From contig JBLDXI010000019.1 of assembly GCA_047495785.1 (NCBI GenBank), positions 3,348,001 to 3,412,000 of the forward strand: 64,000 bases of DNA, in the 5' to 3' direction. Shown here piece by piece: positions 11,969 through 20,419 of the stretch; position 1 is the stretch's first letter; each line of letters opens with the position of its first letter. Below the pieces are notes generated by a model, which was not told the DNA's origin, did not search any database, and saw only the letters and a list, made by a program, of their open reading frames with translations. Made by a program: the position numbers and the translations under genes. This DNA comes from Lepidodermella squamata (lineage: Eukaryota > Gastrotricha).

Positions 11969-12247
11969 ATGCCGTATCTCCTAATCGAATCAACAGGGTT
12001 GAGATACCCACAGACACTGATTGGCGGCCATGAATCGGATGCAGCCTTGATGGCAGAATTAGGGGCCACTCGCGAGTCGACCTTCTTCGACGCGCCCTAT
12101 GTCTGCAATGAAGTCCCGGTTGTAGTTCTGGATAAATTGGAACAACTCGGCTACGTCGTTGTGTCACACAATGTTTGTCAATCGCTCGAAATTCCCGGAA
12201 AGCACCTATTTACGTGGACTCTTCATAAAAATCTGGACAAGAGCTAA
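11969..12247 (+). CDS. GCHFR: GTP cyclohydrolase I feedback regulatory protein, copy 1
   Basis: A 92-residue protein starting MPYLLIESTGLRYPQTLIGG, closely following the vertebrate GFRP pattern. Downstream are the typical ESDAALMAELGA, VVVLDKLEQLGYVVVS and a C-terminal FTWTLHK. GFRP is a small pentameric protein that binds GTP cyclohydrolase I, mediating inhibition by tetrahydrobiopterin and stimulation by phenylalanine (known for the family). Length is close to the usual 84 residues, with a short insertion before the last strand. No intron is needed. AATAAA lies at 12317. It is the first of a tandem cluster of GFRP-like units. Confidence 0.88.
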   Translation: MPYLLIESTGLRYPQTLIGGHESDAALMAELGATRESTFFDAPYVCNEVPVVVLDKLEQLGYVVVSHNVCQSLEIPGKHLFTWTLHKNLDKS

Positions 12248-12979
12248 TGATATTGTCACCGCTAATTGGAGGAAGCTGCATGTTGCAATTATATGTTTTG
12301 TCTTGACTGATGAGCGAATAAAATACATATCGACTTTTAATAGGGTGTGTTGTTATTCTTGCATTTTACTCCAATTCTTAGAGGAAGGCGGAATGAAAAA
12401 GGAAACATTGCGACTGAGAAAACTTCGAAATACCTAGGAATAAATTTATATAACACACCGAAAGAATTCTTCAATGGGGCTTTATAGACAAGTTCTTGTC
12501 ACTGCTTTCTCAGAAAAAATGAGCAGGTTTACGCAGGAAAATGACTAACATTCTATTTGCTTGTCACTATTCCAACGCTATGATGTTTTCACGTCAAAAT
12601 GGAACGCTATCTACCATCTGCCGCAACAAATTTGTGGAATATTTATCTTCGGGCCCAGCCCTTCAAGTTTGACCTCCTAATTGAGCTTATCATCCATCAT
12701 CCCTCTTCCTCTCATCAAATAACCAGGAAAAATGCGCAAGTGAAGCCCACACTGCGAACACAACGGAATTGTGTGGGTTGTGGGTTGTGTGGGTCTTTAC
12801 GATAAGATGCGATGCTAACTTTAACCTCAACTCGTTATCTCATGTATCGTATCTGAATACCTTTACAAATACCTTTGTTACACAACCCCATCCTACGACT
12901 CTCCCTCAAAAACCCCTTAAAAGGTCTATCACTTCACAATCAACTGCTGTGTTTTGCATTTTCTTCTTTGAAAGTTGAA
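12248..12979. other. Spacer between GFRP copies
   Basis: Contains the polyadenylation signal of copy 1 (AATAAA 12317-12322) and a GTGTGGGTTGTGGG-type low-complexity patch near 12770-12795. A 43-codon plus frame at about 12541 has no support. Confidence 0.35.
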
Positions 12980-13267
12980 ATGCCGCATCTGCTGGTCATT
13001 TGCTATACTGAGTCATCGATAATGCATGGGCCAACTACGATTACTGGTGGTGAAGGAACTAATTCAACATTAGGAATGGACCTTCGCAAAGTCGTAGGTG
13101 CGAAGCGGGACGATTGGCAATCAAAGGGAATCTATGAATCAACTGAACCGCCTGTTGTGATTTTAGACAAGCTCGAGAGCCTTGGCTACAACGTGACTTC
13201 ACAAACAAGTACGCAATATGCTGATGGCGGTTCTCGCTACATCTGGACGCTGCAGAAAAAGATCTGA
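12980..13267 (+). CDS. GCHFR: GTP cyclohydrolase I feedback regulatory protein, copy 2
   Basis: A 95-residue paralogue of the preceding gene: MPHLLVICYTES start, PTTITGGE, PPVVILDKLESLGYNVTS, and YIWTLQKKI end. It is more diverged in the middle, where the ESD/LGA segment of copy 1 is replaced by LGMDLRKVVGAKRDDW. That segment lies between the conserved first strand and the last helix, so the regulatory properties may differ (inference). AATAAA at 13384. No intron. Confidence 0.82.
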   Translation: MPHLLVICYTESSIMHGPTTITGGEGTNSTLGMDLRKVVGAKRDDWQSKGIYESTEPPVVILDKLESLGYNVTSQTSTQYADGGSRYIWTLQKKI

Positions 13268-13597
13268 GATTTTTGAAGAATTCGTAAACCTTGTTTGAAG
13301 CATTTCCTTCAATTCGCATGCATTGCGACAATGAAATAGTCGACGGAATTTTAGTATTGGAACATCGATTTAACATTCAACGCAATAAATGTCATTGTTT
13401 CGCATTTACTGCCAAATGATATAGTGCCGGGTGCCAGGTGGCGAGTAGCGAGTAAGACTAATTTAGCTGCGATAAGATTACAATATTTGGCAGCTTGATA
13501 TCGGGCAGAAATTTGTGAGATAAAGCGACGATGCCACGTTTTACTATGAAAGTCTAACTTACACAAGCAGAATTTAGTCCCCGAGTAATTCTTGCTG

Positions 13598-13857
13598 ATG
13601 CCTTACGTCGTTGTTAAAGCTTTTAGCTTGAATATCCTGAATTCACCTACGTCCAAGCTGAGCATCTAGTCGGGGATTTACTATACGACAACGACTTCCG
13701 CGAGGAAAGCGATGAATCGTTCATGAGTATGAACAACCCTGTAGCTGTTCTAAATAATTTGGAGAAATATGGTTATCGTGTAATATCTTATCAAATATGC
13801 CCAAATGCCAAGGCTGGACCGGGTCATTACCTATATACCTGGACTCTTCAGAAATGA
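13598..13857 (+). pseudogene. GFRP copy 3, frameshifted
   Basis: The ATG frame gives MPYVVVKAFS and then drifts out of frame. The homologous continuation starts one frame over (LEYPEFTYVQAEHLVGD, then NPVAVLNNLEKYGYRVIS and a YTWTLQK-stop end). The total of 260 nt from ATG to stop is not a multiple of three, and the only possible intron (under 25 nt) is far too short. The rest of the frame is clean to the conserved stop, so the break is recent, or it is a sequencing error, or translation starts downstream. AATAAA at 13906. Confidence 0.7.
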
Positions 13858-13976
13858 ATTCATAAATGAAATTTTGTTGTTTAAAGCTTTAAACAAGTTG
13901 TTCCGAATAAAATATGTACGCAGCTACACGAAGTTCATTATCAGTTGAACTTGGCTGATGAATATTTGATGGACCG

Positions 13977-14018
13977 AGGCTGGACATTACACACACCTAT
14001 ACTTGGCCTCTTCAGTAA
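13977..14018 (+). pseudogene. Relic of a fourth GFRP 3' end
   Basis: About 42 bp matching the 3' end of copy 3: GGCTGGAC, CATTAC, then TATACTTGGCCTCTTCAGTA, compared with the copy 3 codons for GHYLYTWTLQK. One short frame reads Tyr-Thr-Trp-Pro-Leu-Gln-stop. The upstream part of the gene is not recognisable. Confidence 0.5.
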
Positions 14019-14760
14019 CGGCTGGATCTTCATAGTTGATTTTCTGTTAATTCGCGAATTAGATGTACTGGAAATCGTTCAATTTTCCTGTCTTAGGCAA
14101 GCCTAAAAGGAACTAAGACTAATTTGACGAGATGTTTGAAAGCATTTTTCAAGCTTTAGTCTGAAAAGTTGAAGTAGTATTGTCCGAAGTCCGGCGAAGC
14201 TAATTTCCTCACTTGAAAGAATTCATTTTTTACGAATCATCAATTCTCCGATCGCTCGACGCAACAGGATTTCGTCATTCTATTGACATCATCTTGCAGT
14301 CACATGACGAAACAAGCTGAATTTCCTGCAGAAGTTTGATCGTCAACAAAGAATGCTACTAAAAAGTACTAAAACTCTTGTGCAATATTCAATTCCCAGA
14401 TCGTAACATGAGTCGTATTTTACATTTTTTACGTGCGAGGTCCCATAGCTACAATAAATGTACGAGAAATAATGCGATATTATTACGGCTTGGGAATATA
14501 ATTAAGCGCGCCGGCCATTGCGCCATGCGAGAAAAATCCGATCGCCAGTGCTGCGACCGTCCATCTAGTGGATACTCAGTCGCATGCATTTTTTAATTGA
14601 ACGGAAGCCGACGCCATGGCAATACGGCCTTGTTTACACTGCCTTCTCGGTGCACGAATGGCGAGTTGAGACGGACCTACACCTTAGCAATCAATATATA
14701 CGTCAGTTGAAAAAATAACGCATCGCTAAGATGACTCATTGACTCGGCTACTCTACGGCT
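14019..14760. other. Intergenic, no gene seen
   Basis: Spacer ahead of RIW-tail gene 5. Nothing coding was supported; it ends at a TATA box. Confidence 0.35.
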
Positions 14761-14768
14761 TATATAAA
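14761..14768 (+). promoter_or_regulatory. TATA box of RIW-tail gene 5
   Basis: TATATAAA, 63 bp upstream of the ATG at 14824, on the coding strand. Confidence 0.6.
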
Positions 14769-14823
14769 ACCGGCGAATCAGCGACTTTTTCACAGATTAT
14801 TTCAAAACAATATCCGAGTGATT

Positions 14824-15331
14824 ATGGTCTCAACTCCGGCAGCTGCACTGGCTTTTAGCGAAATTTTTGATAACTTCTCGAATATCGGCCTCTTTTGGAC
14901 TAAGAAGGTCAACTGGGCCCGGCAAATGTGGCACACTGATTCCTCAACCCCAGCTGGAGCGCTAGCTCATGCTCAGTGTTATTACGCTAATAGAATGGAC
15001 GAATTTGTTGCGGAACGTTCGAAACAATGCAAGTACGTCAAGTACTACCGTTTGAAGGCTCAGCATAGGCAGACGATTAAGGAAGCATCATCCACCTACA
15101 ACTTGGGCACACCTGAGCGGTCGCGCTTCGATATGTTCGCGAAAAAGCTGTTTGCGTACTACCTTGCGGTCAACAACGCTCGTTACAACGGATTTTTCTT
15201 CAAACCCTCCGATAAAACCGGCCCAAGTGCGGATATCAAGATCAAGGTCGTTAGGCGTCTCAGAATGTAAGATTTTCCAAATATTTCCTCGAGCAAAAAT
15301 CTTACGCATTCATTTTTAATTCAGATTGTGA
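14824..15331 (+). CDS. RIW-tail helical protein 5
   Basis: Two exons, 14824..15266 and 15325..15331, giving 149 residues. The core is conserved (CYYANRMDEFVAERSKQCKY, VKYYRLKAQHRQTIKEA, FAKKLFAYYLAVNN, RYNGFF) and the C-terminus VVRRLR is completed by the 7-nt exon. In this member that exon reads A-TTG-TGA, giving Arg-Ile-Leu-stop instead of Trp. The intron (58 bp, phase 2) is at the conserved site. The N-terminal 50 residues are more hydrophobic and Trp-containing than in the relatives. Confidence 0.72.
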
Positions 15332-16464
15332 TTGTTTTCCCGATAATTTGCCTCCAAAACTCGACTTGTTTTTCAATTTCGAACACCGGCAGCTCAGTGG
15401 GCTCGGTTCTTGCCTCTTTTTCTGGTTCAACTGCATCATCATTAATCCAAGCAATAAAAACGATATTTATCTTGACAGCTTTAATCCATTATTTATGACA
15501 ATTTTTGTACCATTGATGATTCCTCGGTCGCTAATCTCGTTTTTCATTATTAGGGACGAGAATAGCATTCGATATTTCAATAAAGTCCTTGAAATCATGT
15601 TTTTTCCACTTAAAAAGCTTATGAGTATCATTTTTGAAACGCGGAACCCTAAACTTCAGTGCTACCGTTCCTCACAGGCGATATCGTATAGTCCAAGAAA
15701 TTTGAACAAAAGCGAGCGGATAATCATTTTGTTGAACGCCGGAGCCCTTCGATTCATCTCTTCTCCGAATATCGAATCCCACTATCGGATATTATATTGG
15801 TAGAAAGTGTCTATTTCTGTTTCAGTTCCGACATTTTCTAGCTCTGGAAACATTTGGCCGAGTGAATTTTTCGAATATCATTTTCAGATACCCATTAGTG
15901 ATTCATCAAACGTGCCTCGGCAGCTTTCTACCCTATCGCAGATCCCAGGCCAGCTCGAAAAAATATCACTCCCCAGAGACAGGAGCTGATTAACACAGGT
16001 GACTAATGTATGCGTATGCCAATTCTCGACCAACCCTAGATCGATGATTGTGCACTGAGAGAGCGAGTGAGTGAGTAAGCATGCATGAGTAAACAATCGA
16101 GGGGCGCCGCGCCTGTAAATGCTACGGAAGTCAAGCCTAAATTTGAAAATAAATTTTTTCCACTTAACAGGCCGATACACCGGAAAACACACATTACGCC
16201 GTGTGACCATGAGAACCTAGACGCGATGAATAAATCATCAGTTGCCAGGGTTGCGCTAATAATAGCTGCGTGTTTACCTTACCATGCGTCATATCGCGGA
16301 TCGCTATTTCGCTTCTTGCCTTTGCTCAAGACGTAAAAAAACGCACTTGTAAATCTTGGTTTCTAAGAAACGACTACAAATCGATATTACGCTACATTTT
16401 CGATATTTACACACCCCGTTCGTACCTTGGCAACGGTAGTGGAAATGATTCACGGCCCTGAAGC
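15332..16464. other. Intergenic, no supported gene
   Basis: A 151-codon frame at 15348-15803 begins at a non-ATG codon and is rich in Phe/Ile as expected of AT-rich non-coding DNA. Further short frames are unsupported. The region ends at the TATA box of RIW-tail gene 6. Confidence 0.35.
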
Positions 16465-16472
16465 TATATAAA
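16465..16472 (+). promoter_or_regulatory. TATA box of RIW-tail gene 6
   Basis: TATATAAA, 77 bp upstream of the ATG at 16542. Confidence 0.6.
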
Positions 16473-16541
16473 GAGAGTCAAGAATAATTTATTTCAAAAA
16501 TCCAAGCATATTTTGCAATTTGCTCTGAAACACATTTTAAC

Positions 16542-16955
16542 ATGGAAACCGACCTACTTCTGTACAACAAGGCCGAAATCGAGCAGGCCGTTGCCCATCT
16601 AGCCAAACAGCTCGCCAACTGTCGTTCAATGCTGTCGAACTCTCGAGGAATCACAGCTCCTTTAATCGGCGCTGAAAATTTCTACCTAGACCGGATGGAA
16701 TGCTACGTCAAAGCCCATGATCGGTACTTGAAGTACCACAAGCTTCGGAAGGTTCACAAGGAAGCGATCAGCGATGCGAAACTGCTGTTCAGGATCGACC
16801 CTCTCGATCGTCGGCTGGATCTGTTTGCCGAGGAGCACTTTGACTACTACGCTTACATTAATAACTCAAAATATCAGGGAATTTTCGGCTCTCCAGCTCG
16901 CAGACGAACGTCTCCTGTCATTACCCGACTTCTCCGCACAACCCGAATTTGGTGA
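16542..16955 (+). CDS. RIW-tail helical protein 6 (intronless)
   Basis: A single exon of 137 residues. Blocks: FYLDRMECYVKAHDRYLKYH, KLRKVHKEAISDAK, FAEEHFDYYAYINNSKYQG, FGSPARR, and a C-terminal TTRIW-stop. Here the codons ATT-TGG-TGA are contiguous, whereas the other five members have a phase-2 intron between AT and the third base of that Ile codon. The intronless form confirms the splice prediction in its relatives. It is highly charged, with no signal peptide. Function unknown. Confidence 0.78.
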   Translation: METDLLLYNKAEIEQAVAHLAKQLANCRSMLSNSRGITAPLIGAENFYLDRMECYVKAHDRYLKYHKLRKVHKEAISDAKLLFRIDPLDRRLDLFAEEHFDYYAYINNSKYQGIFGSPARRRTSPVITRLLRTTRIW

Positions 16956-18319
16956 AAATTTACCTTACTAAAATCAATGATCCTCCAATTCGTTTCGAGT
17001 CGAATGAAAGGCGCTATGTTCCACTGGAAAATAATGACTTTTTTACGCCGATGTTTTAAAAGCATCAAAAATTGTTATTTACAGCCAGCTATGCTTGTTC
17101 CGCTTCGCCTTATTTTATGTCTTTTGATACCCAGATATGTATAATAAAGAAATGGATTCTTGATTGATAATTGTTCATATTATGATCAAATTATGACCAA
17201 AGCTAAAAGTTTGGCACAGGGTAATTTGGGTAATCAAGAAGGTTTAAAACTAAATTTCAAGGGTGACGGTGCAATTTAAATCGTTGCTTTTCTTCTAAAT
17301 CGGACTAGCATTACACCATGGCGATGTCCAATAAATTTGTGAGCATATATTTATTACCATTATTCACTCACAAGTTAGTAAACAGTGTGACGTGCAACAT
17401 TTCTTTGTCTGATATTAGCACAAGTATTATCATATCTTGAACTTGTCGCACGAGATCAGGAAGTCGGAAATCGGAACGAGACGAGATGGGTGGAGATTAC
17501 TAAATCGAGTGCGTAGTATAGTGCGGTTCGTTTGTATTTGCCGTTTTATGCAGAAAAGGAAAAAAGGCGGTCTTAAGGAAAATGCGATATTTGCAATGAA
17601 TGAATCATGAATCATCGTCTCAGAATCGAAACAAATGAAGTTTTTGTGCATAATTGCAAGGAACATTCGAGAGAAATTGAAACTGAATCAACCATCAGCT
17701 TCAGCTGCAATATTAATCCAGCAGGATGCGCGATCTTTCTGCGGCTAAATTGTCATTTCTTTGTCCGGCCTGGCCGAGCTGGGGGGGATACGCCTGATAG
17801 TCGCACATTGCTTATCCAGGCACATTGTTTAAGGCGTATTTAGAAGTAAATACTGTACATTTTCCGGTAAATTTACCTGGTTAAAGATTGAGCGTTATCG
17901 TCTAGACACTAGATTCGGGACTTGTCCTTCGTCGAATAACATTTTGAATGACGGATTAAACAGAAAACGCCCACCTACAGCGCAATTATGAACCAGGCAA
18001 GGACATTTCGATATGTCATCATTATTCATGCATCGACAACCAAGAGGTTCATTCAGATTTAACGAGAAAGCGGAACGAAGCCAGTCGTCGCACTTTGGTT
18101 CAACATTGCCGCATCAAATTTCACCTAAACCACGCGTGGGATAAAAACTTGAAGCATGCTCAGCTGTACCTAACCTACGCCTCACGTACTAACACATCAA
18201 TGCATTTAGGCTAATTTTTAACGTTACTAGAAAATCGATTCTCTCTACATTTTAGATTAGACAGCGTAAATAAATGCGCATTTCACATCGCCGTTAATTC
18301 GAACAAGTCTAAAGTAAGC
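16956..18319. other. Intergenic, no gene seen
   Basis: About 1.4 kb separating the RIW-tail/GFRP region from the nuclear receptor. Short frames at 17430-17843 are unsupported. An AATAAA-like signal for gene 6 lies near 17145. Confidence 0.35.
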
Positions 18320-19697
18320 ATGAGATCTCACAACGAAGCTGGGCACCGGTGTAAAGTTTGCGACAAAGTTGTTACGCCACGCAAGAATTACCAACCCGGC
18401 ATCTGCGAGGCTTGTCAGAAGTTTTTCCGCCGCCACTGTGGAGCCCATGATAAGCTAGAATGCAACCACGTTGACGCAAGAACCAACCAAAAATTCGACC
18501 TCAGGTCATTCTGTCCGAAATGTCGATTTGACAAATGCCTTCATGTCGGCATGCAAAGTAACGAAAGGTCGAATTTATTGTTTATGATTGCTTAGTTTTG
18601 TTTTATTTCGCAGGCAAGTTTTTCAAATCCCCGGGTGAAGAATTCATACCACCCGATTCATCTACGAAAAACAAAGATCAGCCCGCTAAAAAGAAGGAAA
18701 AGTCGAATACGCGAAAGCGAAAAATTCAAGATCCTAACTTGGAGACTTCATTAGTTCCCGAGCCGATTTTGTACGATGGCGCGGTGGTTGAGAACGTGCT
18801 AAAAAACTCAATGCAAGCAATAACTATTCTTCATGATCTTCAATTCGTGAGTGAATTTTCGGGTTTTATATCAACGATGAATTTAGGTTTCTTTCAGTTG
18901 CCTATGACCACATTGAGCCAGACTTATGGCAACGATATTTCAGACGATATGTTCATGTTAGTTTCGATGATTCAGCTAAGAGAGCTTGAGCGAATTGCTA
19001 GTCATTTCACTGGTTTCATGATGAGTAAGCCCGGCAATTTTGTGCTCGTTTTCGCTATTGTACGTTCATTACATAGATTTATTTGACATCCCGCCCAATG
19101 AGATGCCGTCTCTAAGGGAAACGAGATGGCGGCAAATTACTTTGACCTACTGTGCCCTCCCAGGATCGAAATGCACCTTGACAGTGGATGATAAGTGCGA
19201 ATCGAGGTGGTTGAGCTTTTTCCCAGAAATGAAGGTAAAACCGCCTTTACATTCGATTTTACCGCTTTATTTTTCTTGTCTTTTACCAGGAAGCAAAAAT
19301 TGCCAATGACAAGCTGAAAGCTGCTGTCGAAAAGTGGTCACCTACTTTCATGGAAACAGCTCTATATTCTGCTCTTCTTTTCTTCAACGGTATAAAGTTT
19401 CAGCATGTTCAAACAGTGACCTTGATGTTTTTCTGCTTCTCCACAGCCAAAGTTGCTCAACCTCACAGTAAAGTGTTCAAAGTGAGGCAAGCCCTACTGA
19501 CAGCTTTCAATCTTGTATGCGCAAAATACTCGGATCGCGACAAGGAAAACACGCTCGCTCATTTGAAAACTATGGACCAATTGCTGAAGGAGAACATCGA
19601 AGCTGTGGCTACTGGCGGGGAAGCAGCTGCACGTCGCGTGGCTCACATGTACAATCGTCGTGAAGATTACTTGGTTGAATTAGCTTTTGATTCCTGA
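18320..19697 (+). CDS. Nuclear hormone receptor, divergent
   Basis: Six exons, 18320..18557, 18614..18846, 18898..19024, 19077..19234, 19290..19389 and 19447..19697, with all phases consistent, give 368 residues. Introns are 51-57 bp. The DNA-binding domain is at residues 11-78: first zinc finger Cys 11, 14, 29, 32 with an unusual P-box CEACQKFFRR, and second finger ending CPKCRFDKCLHVGM. In the second finger the Cys expected six residues after Cys48 is Arg54, so one zinc ligand is missing. A Lys-rich hinge follows, then an alpha-helical ligand-binding-like domain that is strongly diverged. These are ligand-regulated transcription factors; the ligand cannot be inferred. The start is the only suitable ATG, but an upstream exon is possible. 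Confidence 0.85.
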
Positions 19698-20419
19698 AAA
19701 GAGACTCGGCTCTAGCAATGAACACTTTCTTAATTTGTTTGAATTGATAACAGACGCGTATTGCGCGTGTCCAGATATCACTCGAATCGCTTTCAAATTT
19801 AATTTCGATGATGAGCAGGGATGAAGGTCTCCAATAATGAATGTTGTCAGCATTTCACATATCTATAGATTAGATTAGAGATTTGACTCGCACCTGGAAA
19901 ATATGAGATTGGAATTCGGGAAATTCACGACGAACATTATTTTCTAGAGGCTTTACTCAATCTAAAATAAAGAACCTGGTTTGTCAAACTACTACAGGAG
20001 AAAATTCGAGTCCCGAAAACCGCGGCATAGCAAAATCATAACAATTCAAATAAACCATACAAAATTTAAAGGGCAGTTTTAAATCGATTTAAATCCTTCG
20101 AACTGATCGAATCTTTCCGTGCCCTGTGAACCTTTTTGCAGCATGGAGAAGTATACGTGGAGTTTTTCGCGAATCTCGATTTAGCCATTGGCAATGCTTT
20201 TGAAAGATGAAATGCTATGCGAAATGCACTGATTATCTAGAGGCAAGCGATTTACTAGATCAACTGCCCTCAACTGAGTAGCCGGTGCTAATCATCCGGC
20301 TTTGTACACTTTCTCAAGCACTTCCCTTGATTAAATTTACAGTAGCCGCCCGAGCATTTTCGCTGATTAAGATATGTTTCATCTCTGAGTTCATCATTCA
20401 TCTGACATCCATCATCAAC
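19698..20419. other. Intergenic, no gene seen
   Basis: Contains an AATAAA-like signal near 19967 and the promoter region of the next gene. The frame of the next gene is open upstream of its ATG but lacks another Met. Confidence 0.4.

Noticed and set aside
15348-15803. 151-codon plus-strand frame downstream of RIW-tail gene 5
   Set aside because: Begins at a non-ATG codon, composition is the Phe/Ile/Asn/Ser mix expected of AT-rich non-coding DNA, and no motif or splice partner is seen.
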